A stretch of DNA of 64,000 nucleotides from the NCBI RefSeq assembly GCF_001870675.1, contig NZ_MEHT01000007.1:1-64000 (forward strand). The letters run 5' to 3'. Shown in pieces: positions 45,993-54,694 of the stretch. The DNA comes from Roseinatronobacter thiooxidans. GTDB taxonomy: Bacteria; Pseudomonadota; Alphaproteobacteria; Rhodobacterales; Rhodobacteraceae. Every line of letters starts with the position of its first letter. Positions within the stretch are counted from its first letter, which is position 1. Below the pieces are notes generated by a model that saw only the letters and a program-made list of their open reading frames with translations, did not search any database and was not told where the DNA came from. Made by a program: the position numbers and the translations under genes.

Positions 45993-47267
45993 TTATTGCC
46001 TGTGCTGCAACAGGGCGATGAAAAACCCGTCCAGCCCGCCAAACTCGGCCCAGTAATCGGGCCTTGTGCGCACACACCCGTCCGGCAGGCGCCACGCATC
46101 AGGCAGGCCCGGCAGATCGGGGGGCACAACCTGCACAGAATGGCGCGCAAGCGCAGCGGCGATCTGGTCAGACCCCTCGCTTGGCAGCAGCGAACAGGTG
46201 CAATACACCACCCGCCCGCCAGAACGCAGCACCCCTTGCGCGGGATCAAGCACACGGTCCAGCAAGGCCGCCTGCAAGGCTTGCAGCGCTTTCACATCCT
46301 CTTTCATGCGGATCAGCGGCAGTTCAGGGTGCCGCCGCAACGTGCCTGTTGCCGAACAGGGCGCATCCAGCAAGATCGCGTCAAAGGGGGTATCGGGCCG
46401 CCACTCCAGCGCATCCGCAATCACCGTTTCGGCCTGTAGCCCTGTGCGCAACAGGTTTTCGCGCAACCGCACCATACGCGCATCCGATATATCCAGCGCG
46501 GTGACCTGCGCGCCCTGTGCGGCCAGTTGCATCGTCTTGCCGCCCGGGGCTGCACACAGGTCCAGCACCCGCAAGCCCGTCACATCGCCCAACACACGCA
46601 CAGGCAGGGCGGCGGCGGCGTCCTGCACCCACCACTGGCCTGCATCATATCCCGGCAATGCCGAAATCTGCCCCGGATCGCGCAGCCGCAGGCTGCCTGT
46701 CGGCAAGGCAACACCGTCCAAACCTTCGGGGCGGGGGCCGCGCAAGGTCAGGTCCAGTGGCGCGGGCAGCAGATGCGCCGCCTCGATCGCGGCGGTGACC
46801 TTTGCCCCATATGCATTTTGCAACGCCCCGCGCAGCCAGCCCGGCAGGCGCGGCACAGGGGCAGCGGCCCAGTCCAACCCCTCGCCCAGCTGGCGCAGCA
46901 CCGCATTGACCAAGCCATCCAAGCGCGGCTGGCCCGCGCGGCGGGTCAGATCGACCGCATCATTTATGACACCATGCGCAGGTGCGCCCAGAACATGCAT
47001 CTCGATAACCGCCATGCGCAGCACCCACATCGCCGCCTCGGGCGGGGCCTTGCGCAGGGCGCGGCGCAGGTGATGATCCGCGCGGCCCGCATGGCGGAAA
47101 GTCTCACTCGCAAGGCGCTGCGCGCGCGCGCGGGCCTCTGGGGGCAATGCGGCAAAACTGTCCGGCGCGCGGGCGATCACCTCGCCTAAACTGCGCCGCC
47201 CGCCCAGAACGGCGGCGATCAGGTCTTGTGCCGCCGCACGCGGCGCGAGAGAGAATGTATCAGCCAT
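45993..47267 (-). CDS. rsmB: 16S rRNA m5C967 methyltransferase RsmB-like (NusB domain plus NOL1/NOP2/Sun domain)
   Basis: 424 residues. An N-terminal NusB-like domain (about 1-140) precedes a methyltransferase with SAM motif DLCAAPGGKT, motif IV LDAPCSATGTLRRHP with the releasing Cys, and motif VI YCTCSLLPSEG with the catalytic Cys. The ATG at 47267 starts MADTFSLAPRAAAQD. Divergent from the SDHAF4-like gene with 72 bases between them. The exact rRNA target is by homology. Confidence 0.92.
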   Translation of the reverse strand: MADTFSLAPRAAAQDLIAAVLGGRRSLGEVIARAPDSFAALPPEARARAQRLASETFRHAGRADHHLRRALRKAPPEAAMWVLRMAVIEMHVLGAPAHGVINDAVDLTRRAGQPRLDGLVNAVLRQLGEGLDWAAAPVPRLPGWLRGALQNAYGAKVTAAIEAAHLLPAPLDLTLRGPRPEGLDGVALPTGSLRLRDPGQISALPGYDAGQWWVQDAAAALPVRVLGDVTGLRVLDLCAAPGGKTMQLAAQGAQVTALDISDARMVRLRENLLRTGLQAETVIADALEWRPDTPFDAILLDAPCSATGTLRRHPELPLIRMKEDVKALQALQAALLDRVLDPAQGVLRSGGRVVYCTCSLLPSEGSDQIAAALARHSVQVVPPDLPGLPDAWRLPDGCVRTRPDYWAEFGGLDGFFIALLQHRQ

Positions 47268-47339
47268 GAGCAGCGTTTCTTGTCCTTTGAGGCCCGCGCG
47301 GTATATCAGGGCAAAAGCTTGTTGCAAGGAAAACACCCA

Positions 47340-47561
47340 ATGACCGACGAGAGTGCGACACCAGACGACAGCGCCGCAATCCCAGAGGACCAGCGCCGCG
47401 CCGCCCTGCCCGCCGCCGCCCAACGCGCACTGGCCGAAGCCGATGCCCGCCGCGCGGCACAAGCCGAAGACCAGCACCCCGTCGAATTGGGCGGACGCAA
47501 AGGGCCAGAGCCAGTGCGCTATGGCGATTGGGAGAAAAAGGGCATCGCCATCGATTTCTGA
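47340..47561 (+). CDS. DUF1674 protein, SDHAF4-like
   Basis: 73 residues. The C-terminal core GGRKGPEPVRYGDWEKKGIA, ending IDF, is diagnostic for DUF1674, the bacterial relatives of SDHAF4, which helps flavinate and assemble succinate dehydrogenase. The N-terminus is Ala/Glu-rich and disordered. The ATG at 47340 is preceded by CAAGGAAAA. It is divergent from rsmB. Confidence 0.88.
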   Translation: MTDESATPDDSAAIPEDQRRAALPAAAQRALAEADARRAAQAEDQHPVELGGRKGPEPVRYGDWEKKGIAIDF

Positions 47562-47620
47562 TAGGCACCATACCTGACGGCGCATGCCTTGGCCCTAAGC
47601 CCCTGACTGACGCTCAGGGG

Positions 47621-48060
47621 GCATCCACCTGCCCCAAAGGCCTCAACCCAACAAGGGCGGCAACGCGCCCTGCCACACTTGTGAGGCACCTCAGCCCGCT
47701 CAAGACCGCAGACAGGGGCCACCACCAATCAATCTGGCCGCCGTTGGCAAGCAAACCTGCCCCGAAGGCAACAAGGTGCGGCAACGGCCCGCGCCTCATC
47801 CTTCACACACCTCAGCCCGCTCAAGACAGCAGACCCGCGCCCCGCGACAGCAGACAGGGGCTACCACCAATCAATCTGCTCACCGCGCGCAAGCAAACCT
47901 GCCCCAAAGGCCCCAATATAGCAGGTTAAACCAACGCGCCCCACGTCACCTATCACGCATGCCGGCCCGCTCAAGACAGCAGTCCCGCACCCCGCAACAG
48001 CAGACAGCGGCCACCACCTATCAATCTGGTCACCGCGAGCCAGCAAACCTGCCCGCTTCG
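47621..48060. repeat. Imperfect long tandem repeat, three units plus partial copies
   Basis: Three diverged copies follow one another. Anchors: CCCGCTCAAGAC at 47695, 47816 and 47966 (period about 121 then 150). ACCACC(A/T)ATCAATCTG follows in each (about 47721, 47862, 48013), then AGCAAACCTGCCC (about 47749, 47891, 48042), with an extra partial ACCTGCCCCAAAGG at 47627. Unit 1 lacks about 25 bases found in units 2 and 3, where GACAGCAG occurs twice. On the minus strand two copies could encode a similar peptide (GAGLLARG and QIDWW), but stops interrupt them. I know no named family for it. Confidence 0.75.
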
Positions 48061-48088
48061 CCCGCCTTGCCCCCTCTGCCCCAGATCA

Positions 48089-48366
48089 TCAGCGCATCCG
48101 GCCATGTCTTAGCGTTGCAGTGGTCTGTGCCAGCACGGCCCAACCGCCCTGATCGCGTGACACGGCCAAAAGCTGCCATGACCGCACGCCCCAGCATCTG
48201 CGGCACTGCGGCGGGGAAATCGTCCAACGGGGGCAAGTTGCACCCACCGCCCCCTTGCGCATGCACCCAGCGCGATAGACTGTTGGCGTCGTCCAGAAAC
48301 GCCACCGACCCTTGCCGCAACACATCACACAGCGCAAACCACGCGCCATGCCCGCGCAACCGGTCA
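48089..48366 (-). pseudogene. Possible decayed or frameshifted gene after rpoH
   Basis: Just after the rpoH stop a GTG overlaps it (GTGA at 48367-48364), which is typical of coupling. A frame reads to 48089 and ends in the protein-like VSRDQGGWAVLAQTTATLRH. In the middle, another frame reads better (LRQGSVAFLDDANSLSRW and NLPPLDDFPAAVPQ) but has no start. The pattern suggests a gene with at least one frameshift, or a real but unusual small gene. I do not recognise the product. Confidence 0.35.
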
Positions 48367-49263
48367 CCCCGCCAGCGGCACCACAATACCCTTTTCGCGC
48401 GCAAGGGTTCGCATGCGCCCTTGCAACTTCTCGAACGCGCGCACTTCAATCTGCCGGATACGCTCGCGGCTGACATCATAGCGCTGCGACAGGTCTTCCA
48501 GCGTCACGGGGTCTTCGCTCAGGCGGCGCTGCGTCAGCACATCACGCTCGCGCTCGTTCAGCACCTCCATCGCATCCATCAGCAACTCTCGGCGCAATTC
48601 CAACTCGTCGCGTTCGGCATAATCTGTTGCCTGATCGGCGCCTTCATCTTCCAGCCAGTCTTGCCAGCTTGACGCGCCCTCTTCGCTGCCGATTGTCGCA
48701 TTCAACGACGAATCGCCCCCCGAAAGGCGGCGGTTCATCGCAACGACTTCATCCTCGGTCACATTCAGTTCTCGTGCGATCCGCGCAACATTTTCGGGGC
48801 GCAAATCCCCTTCTTCCAACGCGCCAATCTTGGATTTGGCCTTGCGCAGGTTGAAAAACAGCTTCTTCTGCGCGCTGGTCGTGCCCAATTTAACCAGCGA
48901 CCATGACCGCAAAACATATTCCTGAATGGACGCCCTGATCCACCACATCGCATAGGTCGCAAGGCGAAAGCCCTTGTCCGGGTCAAACCGTTTAACGGCC
49001 TGCATCAGGCCGACATTTGCCTCGGAAATCACCTCGGCCTGCGGCAGCCCGTAGCCCCGATACCCCATTGCGATTTTCGCGGCCAGCCGCAGATGGCTGG
49101 TGACCAGCTGATGCGCGGCCTCTGTATCCTGATGATCCACCCAGCGCTTGGCCAGCATGAATTCCTGCTCAGGCTCCAGCATCGGAAAGCGGCGGATTTC
49201 CTGCATGTAGCGGTTCAGGCCCTGTTCGGGGCTTGGGGCGGGGAGATTGGTATAACTGCTCAT
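48364..49263 (-). CDS. rpoH: Heat-shock sigma factor RpoH (sigma-32)
   Basis: 299 residues. Region 2 (LRLAAKIAMGYRGYGLPQAE, GFRLATYAMWWIRASIQEYV), the RpoH box region QKKLFFNLRKAK and region 4 (RDVLTQRRLSEDPVTLEDLS, then YDVSRERIRQIEVRAFEKLQ) are complete. It directs RNA polymerase to heat-shock promoters. Its neighbourhood with rluD matches the classical RpoH copy of Rhodobacter. The ATG at 49263 is preceded by CAAGGATGG. The AT-rich CCTTATATAA at about 49333-49342, read on this strand, may belong to its promoter. Confidence 0.95.
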   Translation of the reverse strand: MSSYTNLPAPSPEQGLNRYMQEIRRFPMLEPEQEFMLAKRWVDHQDTEAAHQLVTSHLRLAAKIAMGYRGYGLPQAEVISEANVGLMQAVKRFDPDKGFRLATYAMWWIRASIQEYVLRSWSLVKLGTTSAQKKLFFNLRKAKSKIGALEEGDLRPENVARIARELNVTEDEVVAMNRRLSGGDSSLNATIGSEEGASSWQDWLEDEGADQATDYAERDELELRRELLMDAMEVLNERERDVLTQRRLSEDPVTLEDLSQRYDVSRERIRQIEVRAFEKLQGRMRTLAREKGIVVPLAG

Positions 49264-49376
49264 CAAACCATCCTTGAAAACTGCACCTGCCGGACCTGCC
49301 TTGACCTATCACATCCGGATAGCACGCAAAAGTTTATATAAGGTATACGCAGCCCGCAGGGTTTCCGACGCAATGA

Positions 49377-50432
49377 TCACTCGGTTGTGTTCGCGCGTGA
49401 GTGGCGCAAGGCGGCCAGCAGCCCATCCATATCGGCGGGCAGAGGGGCCGAAAAGTCCAGATTTTCGCCACTGACAGGGTGCACAAACCCCAATGTCGCA
49501 GCATGTAGCGCCTGACGGGTGAAGCCTGCACAGGCCGCCACCCCCTCGGCCCCCAGCGCGCGATCCGACAATTTGCGCCGCCCGCCATAGACAGGGTCGC
49601 CCACCAGCCCATGGCCCGCATGGGCCAGATGCACACGGATCTGATGCGTGCGCCCTGTCTCCAGCCAGCATTCCAGCAGGGCCAGCGCGGGCGGGGCGCC
49701 GAAATTCTCCAGCACGCGCGCGCGCGTCACCGCATGGCGGCCATTCGACCAGACCACCGCCTGTTTCTGCCGGTCAGTCTTGCTGCGCGCAAGCTGGCTG
49801 GTCACTTTCAGAATATTGCCTGCCTCGAAACTGACCCCGCGCAAGCCGCGCAGGCGCGGGTCGGCGGCATCCGGCACGCCATTCACCACAGCCAGATAAC
49901 GCCGCATCACGGTGTGGCGCTCGAATTGCGCAGCCAACCCCTGATGCGCGCGGTCGGATTTCGCCACCACCAGCAGGCCAGATGTCTCTTTGTCAATCCG
50001 GTGCACAATTCCGGGCCGCTTCTCGCCGCCAATTCCGGACAGGCTGTCGCCGCAATGATGCAGCAGCGCATTGACAAGGGTCTGATCGGGGCTGCCGGGG
50101 GCGGGGTGGACAACCATGCCTGCGGGCTTGTTCAGCACGATCAATTCGTCATCTTCCCAGATGATATCCAGCGCGATTTCCTGCGCGCGGGTCTCCACCT
50201 CCACGGGCTGGCTGATGCGCAGGCGCAGCACATCGCCCTCGGCCACTTTCATGCGCACATTGTCCAGCACCTCGCCCGCGCGGGTGACAGCGCCATCCTC
50301 GATCAGCTTCACCACGCGCGAACGTGACAGGCCCTGCCCCTCTGGCACATCGCGCGCCAAGGCTTTATCAAGCCGTGCGGGGGGCTGCGGCCCAACCCTG
50401 ACCTCGATCTCTGTGAAAGGCCCTTCAGCCAT
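49377..50432 (-). CDS. rluD: Ribosomal large subunit pseudouridine synthase RluD-like
   Basis: 351 residues. An S4 RNA-binding region (LDKALARDVPEGQGLSRSRV) precedes the catalytic domain with HRIDKETSGLLVVAKS, where Asp is the nucleophile, then VVNGVPDAADPRLRGLRG and LETGRTHQIRVHLAHAGH. It modifies 23S rRNA helix 69 uridines in the RluD family. The ATG at 50432 has AGGGGG 7 bases upstream and shares its CATG with the divergent gene at 50431. Confidence 0.92.
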   Translation of the reverse strand: MAEGPFTEIEVRVGPQPPARLDKALARDVPEGQGLSRSRVVKLIEDGAVTRAGEVLDNVRMKVAEGDVLRLRISQPVEVETRAQEIALDIIWEDDELIVLNKPAGMVVHPAPGSPDQTLVNALLHHCGDSLSGIGGEKRPGIVHRIDKETSGLLVVAKSDRAHQGLAAQFERHTVMRRYLAVVNGVPDAADPRLRGLRGVSFEAGNILKVTSQLARSKTDRQKQAVVWSNGRHAVTRARVLENFGAPPALALLECWLETGRTHQIRVHLAHAGHGLVGDPVYGGRRKLSDRALGAEGVAACAGFTRQALHAATLGFVHPVSGENLDFSAPLPADMDGLLAALRHSRANTTE

Positions 50433-50748
50433 GGCACTGCCCCCTGATATGCCACCCCCCGCCCCGCCCCCGCCCGATGTGCGGCTTATCAAAGGGCTGG
50501 TAGTGGTGCTGACAAGCGTAATGATTCTGGGCGTCATAGTCATCATCGGGCTGCTTGTCACCCGCCTTGGCATGGCACCCGCCCCTCTGGCGCTGCCTGA
50601 CAGCATCACCCTGCCTGCGGGCGCGGCCCCTCAGGCCATCACCCTTGCGCGCGACTGGGTGCTGGTGCTGACGCAGGATGATCAGGTTCTTCTGTTTGAC
50701 AGAAACTCTGGCGCGCTGCGTCACCAGATGGCCTTGCCGCAGGACTAA
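50431..50748 (+). CDS. DUF6476-like small membrane protein
   Basis: 105 residues. A Pro-rich N-terminus (MPPPAPPPPDVRL) is followed by one membrane segment, LIKGLVVVLTSVMILGVIVI. The periplasmic tail (LALPDSITLPAGAAPQAITL, then DWVLVLTQDDQVLLFDRNSG) resembles a single beta-propeller blade. The family is known in Rhodobacteraceae but has no assigned role. Starting at the ATG at 50431, it overlaps the divergent rluD start by 2 bases. GAAAGG lies 10 bases upstream. The ATG at 50449 is an alternative. Confidence 0.8.
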   Translation: MALPPDMPPPAPPPPDVRLIKGLVVVLTSVMILGVIVIIGLLVTRLGMAPAPLALPDSITLPAGAAPQAITLARDWVLVLTQDDQVLLFDRNSGALRHQMALPQD

Positions 50749-50878
50749 ACCGCACCCTTTTTCCTCATTTTCTTGCTCCAAATACTCAAATCCCGCAACC
50801 GGCCACGCGCGCAACAGATGATTGCCAGCCCGACGCCGCCAAGCTACCCTTCCCCACACCAAAGAGGGAGAAGACATT

Positions 50879-51718
50879 ATGCGCCGCACCATCACCCAAA
50901 CCATCGGAGAGGCCGAGGTCAGCATCATCACCGATGGGGCTGTGACCTTCACGCCCGATCTGTTTCCGCATACAGCGCCTGAAACAATCACAGCGCTGCT
51001 CAGTGACGCGGGCGCGGCCGAGATCGAGACGAATTTCAACGCCGTCCTGATCCGCCATTCTGGCCGCGTGATTCTAGCCGATGCAGGGCCGCGCGATCTG
51101 TTCGGGCCAGGCTGCGGGTTTCTTGGCGAAGGGCTGGCAGAACTGGGTGTCGCGCCCGATCAGGTGGATACGCTGGTTGCCACCCATCTGCACCCCGATC
51201 ATGTCGCGGGCATGATCACGCCTGATGGCGCGGCGGTCTTTACCAATGCCACCCTGTTTGTCACCGATGCCGAGCGCGCCTTCTGGTCCGACGATACCAA
51301 TTTCAGCGGCGCGCTGTCGGGCGCGGCCGATTGGGCGAAGCTGGCACAATCCGTTCTGGCCGCCTATGGCGACCGGCTGGAAACGCTGGCCGACGGGCAA
51401 GAGGCTGTGGCGGGCCTGTCAGGCATGGCCCTGCCGGGCCACACACCGGGCCATTTCGGCTGGCGGCTGGACAGTGGCGGGCACAGCCTTGTGCATGTGG
51501 GCGACATTGTCCATGCGCCCGCGCTGCAAGTGCCCAACCCCGAAATCGGGATCAGCTTTGACATCGACATGGATCAGGCCCGCAGCACCCGCAAACGTCT
51601 GCTGGACCAGCTGGCCAGTGACGCCACAGTTTTTACCGGCGGGCATTTCCTGCAACCGGCATTCAACAAGGTGGAACGCGCGAAAGACGGCTACCGCTTG
51701 GCACCGGGGCGGGGCTAA
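50879..51718 (+). CDS. MBL-fold metallo-hydrolase
   Basis: 279 residues. The metallo-beta-lactamase signature THLHPDHVAGM with the HxHxDH motif, the GHTPGHFGWRL His, the HVGDIVHAPAL Asp and a late His in FTGGHFLQPAF are complete, so two metals can be bound. AGGGAGAA precedes the ATG at 50879. The reaction cannot be told; relatives include quorum-quenching and thiolester hydrolases. It stands alone, convergent with selO. Confidence 0.9.
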   Translation: MRRTITQTIGEAEVSIITDGAVTFTPDLFPHTAPETITALLSDAGAAEIETNFNAVLIRHSGRVILADAGPRDLFGPGCGFLGEGLAELGVAPDQVDTLVATHLHPDHVAGMITPDGAAVFTNATLFVTDAERAFWSDDTNFSGALSGAADWAKLAQSVLAAYGDRLETLADGQEAVAGLSGMALPGHTPGHFGWRLDSGGHSLVHVGDIVHAPALQVPNPEIGISFDIDMDQARSTRKRLLDQLASDATVFTGGHFLQPAFNKVERAKDGYRLAPGRG

Positions 51719-51755
51719 GCCCCCCCTATAAGCCCCCGCCCTGCAAACCTGCGCG

Positions 51756-53210
51756 CTATGTCCCGCAATAGGTGACGATTGCGGCGGCATCTGCGGGGGC
51801 GGGGCGGGCGAAATGCTCCATCCCTGCAACCGCGCGGTAGGGGTTTTGCACACGTTCCAGCAAAGCATGGAACGGGGCCATGTCACCGCGCGCGCTGGCT
51901 GCCTCCAACGCCTCTTCGACCAGATGGTTGCGCGGAATATAGACCGGATTGCGCGCCTCCAGCGCGTCGGCGGCCGCATCAGGATCGGCAAGTGCCGAAC
52001 GGTAGCGCGACAGCCACGCCTCCAGCCCAGAGGCGTCTTTGAACAGCGCAGACACAGGGCCCGCATCGCCGCGCAAGGCCGATGGCAGGGCGCGAAAGAA
52101 GCTGGTGAAATCCACATCCTGCCCTTGCCACAGGGTGTGCATATCCTCAATCAGGGCTGCATCCACCTGCGCCAGCCCCAGCTTATGGGCAAAGACCGCC
52201 AGCCATTCCTGCTGGTAGGTTTCGCGTGCCGCCTCGATCACGGGGCTTGCAAGGGCAATCGCGCGCTCTTCATGTGGATCAATCAGCCCCAAAAGCGCCT
52301 CGGCCAGCCGTGCAAGGTTCCACAGCATGATCGTGGGCTGGTTGCCATAGGCATAGCGCCCCATCTGGTCGATTGAACTGAACACAACCGCAGGGTCATA
52401 CCTGTCCATGAAGGCGCAAGGGCCGTAATCAATCGTCTCGCCCGAGATGGTGGAATTGTCGGTGTTCATCACACCGTGAATGAACCCAAGCCCCATCCAT
52501 TGCGCCACCAGCTTTGCCTGTCTCTGGCCCACGCGTTCCAGAAACCGCAGGGCTGCATCTTCCACGCCGGTCAGGTCGGGGTCATGGCGCGCTATGGCAT
52601 ATTCCAGCAGCAGGCTAAGCTTGTCCTTTTCGCCGCGCGCGGCGAAATACTGGAACGTGCCCACCCGTATATGGCTAGAGGCAATCCGCGCCAGCACGGC
52701 ACCCGGTTCCATCCCGAACTGGCGCAGCACGCGGTCGCCTGTGGTGCAGGCCGCAAGGGTGCGCGTTGTCGGCACACCCAGCGCCGCCATCGCCTCGGAT
52801 ATCAGATACTCGCGCAACACCGGCCCCAGAACGGCGCGGCCATCGCCCCCGCGCGCAAACGGCGTGCGGCCAGAGCCTTTCAGGTGCAAATCCCAGCGTG
52901 CGCCATGTGGGTCCACCACCTCGCCCAACAAAATTGCGCGCCCATCGCCAAGCTGCGCCGAAAACCCGCCAAACTGATGGCCGGCATAGGCTTGCGCAAG
53001 GGGCCGCGCAGTGTCGGGCAAGGCATGGCCGGACAGCATGCCAACCCCCTCGGGGCTGCGCAGCGCGTCAGGGTCCAGCCCCAGCGCTGTGGCAAGCGTT
53101 TCATTCAGCACCAGAACTTGCGGGTCGGGCCATTCCTGACCCTGCCAAGGCAGATAAAGCCCTGTCAATTCCTGCGCATAACTGTTGTCAAAGCTGATCG
53201 AGAGGGACAT
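51756..53210 (-). CDS. selO: Protein adenylyltransferase SelO (YdiU/UPF0061)
   Basis: 484 residues. A pseudokinase-fold enzyme that transfers AMP to protein hydroxyls. The family core YAGHQFGGFSAQLGDGRAIL, LKGSGRTPFARGGDGRAVLG, VLREYLISEAMAALGVPTTR and HGVMNTDNSTISGETIDYGP is intact. The C-terminus ends TYCGT, with a Cys third from the end, where eukaryotic SelO has selenocysteine. The ATG at 53210 gives MSLSISFDNSYAQEL. Adjacent to msrB, so the pair may act in redox stress. Confidence 0.95.
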   Translation of the reverse strand: MSLSISFDNSYAQELTGLYLPWQGQEWPDPQVLVLNETLATALGLDPDALRSPEGVGMLSGHALPDTARPLAQAYAGHQFGGFSAQLGDGRAILLGEVVDPHGARWDLHLKGSGRTPFARGGDGRAVLGPVLREYLISEAMAALGVPTTRTLAACTTGDRVLRQFGMEPGAVLARIASSHIRVGTFQYFAARGEKDKLSLLLEYAIARHDPDLTGVEDAALRFLERVGQRQAKLVAQWMGLGFIHGVMNTDNSTISGETIDYGPCAFMDRYDPAVVFSSIDQMGRYAYGNQPTIMLWNLARLAEALLGLIDPHEERAIALASPVIEAARETYQQEWLAVFAHKLGLAQVDAALIEDMHTLWQGQDVDFTSFFRALPSALRGDAGPVSALFKDASGLEAWLSRYRSALADPDAAADALEARNPVYIPRNHLVEEALEAASARGDMAPFHALLERVQNPYRAVAGMEHFARPAPADAAAIVTYCGT

Positions 53211-53269
53211 CGCACACTCCGGCTGTCAACTGCGCGTTACAGATAACAGGTATTCGGCGGGTTACCAGC

Positions 53270-53713
53270 CTAACTGTCAAGCTGATCCATAAGGTCAGCG
53301 TATCCTTCCGCCTCCATGTCTTCCAGCGGAATGAACCGCAGGGCGGCAGAGTTGATGCAATAGCGCAAGCCCCCCCTGTCGGACGGCCCATCCGGGAAGA
53401 CATGGCCCAGATGGCTGTCGCCATACGCAGAGCGCACCTCGGTGCGGATCATGCCATGGCTGCTGTCGCGCAATTCGACCACATGTTGCGTCACCAGCGG
53501 TTTGGTGAAACTGGGCCAGCCGCAGCCTGATTCGAATTTGTCGGATGACGCGAAAAGCGGCTCTCCCGAGACGATATCGACATAAATACCAGCACGCGTG
53601 TTGCTGTTATATTCCCCTGTTCCGGGCCGTTCGGTGCCGTTTTGCTGTGTCACATAATATTGCTCTGGTGTCAGCTGCTCGACGATTTCGGGGCGGCGTT
53701 CATAGCGCGGCAT
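53270..53713 (-). CDS. msrB: Peptide-methionine (R)-S-oxide reductase
   Basis: 147 residues. It reduces methionine-R-sulfoxide. [28 protein letters not shown] and the catalytic [13 protein letters not shown] are the MsrB motifs. The two CxxC zinc pairs of other MsrB forms are missing, so it is the zinc-free type. The ATG at 53713 gives the family start [20 protein letters not shown]. It lies 59 bases upstream of selO on the same strand. Confidence 0.95.
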   Translation of the reverse strand: MPRYERRPEIVEQLTPEQYYVTQQNGTERPGTGEYNSNTRAGIYVDIVSGEPLFASSDKFESGCGWPSFTKPLVTQHVVELRDSSHGMIRTEVRSAYGDSHLGHVFPDGPSDRGGLRYCINSAALRFIPLEDMEAEGYADLMDQLDS

Positions 53714-53856
53714 GGTAACCTCATATGCTGGCGTCTGCTTAGGGATGTAGCCAGCGCAAAGGTGAAGGCAACCCCGATGGCTTCGCTCTGGATTTCCGCG
53801 CAAGGCTGGTGCATAAGGGCCAAAATTCGCCGCGCCCTGACAAGAAGAGGTGGCCC

Positions 53857-54231
53857 ATGAAATTCCTGCTGCGCCTGCTGACATGGTGGAACTTCTCCAC
53901 CCTGAATACAGCCTTCTTCACATGGCGCCATGGCGAGAAAGTGGGCGAGGATGCGCAAGGCAATATCTTCTACCGCTCCAAAGACGACAAGAAGCGCTGG
54001 GTCATCTTCAATGGCGAATCCGAGGCAAGTCGCGTCTCGCCCGATTGGCATGGCTGGCTGCACCACACATGGGACGAGCCACCAACCGACCGCCCGATGG
54101 TCCATAAAGCTTGGGAAAAGCCGCATCAGGAGAACCTGACCGGCACCGCCTTGGCCTATGCGCCGCAAGGTTCTATCCGCCGCGCGGCCCCTGCCCCGCG
54201 CAAGGATTACGAGGCGTGGACACCTGAATGA
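53857..54231 (+). CDS. NADH:ubiquinone oxidoreductase accessory subunit NDUFA12-like
   Basis: 124 residues, the usual bacterial length. [20 protein letters not shown], then [39 protein letters not shown] and a C-terminal Pro-rich tail are NDUFA12 signatures. It is an accessory subunit found in alphaproteobacterial and mitochondrial complex I. AAGAGGTGG precedes the ATG at 53857. Followed by a tiny frame and DUF2155, the usual order. Confidence 0.92.
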   Translation: MKFLLRLLTWWNFSTLNTAFFTWRHGEKVGEDAQGNIFYRSKDDKKRWVIFNGESEASRVSPDWHGWLHHTWDEPPTDRPMVHKAWEKPHQENLTGTALAYAPQGSIRRAAPAPRKDYEAWTPE

Positions 54232-54302
54232 ACATTGGCCAAGCCATACGCCCGCCGCTGCGCCTGACGCAGATGGTGCAACGCCGCAACGGGCGCGGAT
54301 AG
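54228..54302 (+). CDS. Possible 24-residue leader ORF between NDUFA12 and DUF2155 genes
   Basis: An ATG overlaps the NDUFA12 stop (ATGA) and opens a 24-codon frame ([13 protein letters not shown], then an Arg-rich end) that stops 2 bases before the DUF2155 start. It would fit coupled translation, but it is short and basic, with no known family. It may only be a spacer. Confidence 0.3.
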   Translation: MNIGQAIRPPLRLTQMVQRRNGRG

Positions 54303-54304
54303 CC

Positions 54305-54694
54305 ATGCGTGCGGGTGTGTTCACGATCTGCGCCTGTATCGGGCTGGCCACGGCTGCGCTTGCGCAGGAGTCAGAGCCGCCAACCCCTTCTGACCGAATC
54401 GGATCTGGCAATGGTGCAGTGTTGCGCGGGCTGGACCGTGTGGCGGGCACCAGCACAGATATTACGCTGGAAACAGGCAGCAGCGCGCGGATCGGGCATC
54501 TGGTGGTGATGCTGGAAGAATGCCGCTACCCTGTCGAAAACCCTGCGGGCGAAGCCTTTGCATGGATCGACGTGTTTGACAGCCGCGCGGACGAAATCAT
54601 CTTTTCAGGCTGGATGATCGCCTCCAGCCCTGCGCTGAATGCGCTGGACCATCGCCGCTATGATGTCTGGGTGTTGCGCTGCACCACCTCATAG
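54305..54694 (+). CDS. DUF2155 secreted protein
   Basis: 129 residues. A signal peptide (MRAGVFTICACIGLATAALA) leads to the family core AVLRGLDRVAGTSTDITLET, then LVVMLEECRYPVENPAGEAF, and IFSGWMIASSPALNALDHRR, ending in a C-terminal YDVWVLRC. Periplasmic; no known biochemical role. Its last 37 bases overlap the 3' end of the convergent aat gene. Confidence 0.88.
   Translation: MRAGVFTICACIGLATAALAQESEPPTPSDRIGSGNGAVLRGLDRVAGTSTDITLETGSSARIGHLVVMLEECRYPVENPAGEAFAWIDVFDSRADEIIFSGWMIASSPALNALDHRRYDVWVLRCTTS

Noticed and set aside
47614-48046. Minus-strand small frames over the repeat with similar peptides
   Set aside because: The similarity comes from the DNA repeat, and stops interrupt one unit, so I treat it as noncoding repeat.
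47621-48060. CRISPR array
   Set aside because: Units are 120-150 bases, diverged and uneven; no short identical repeats with unique spacers and no cas genes.
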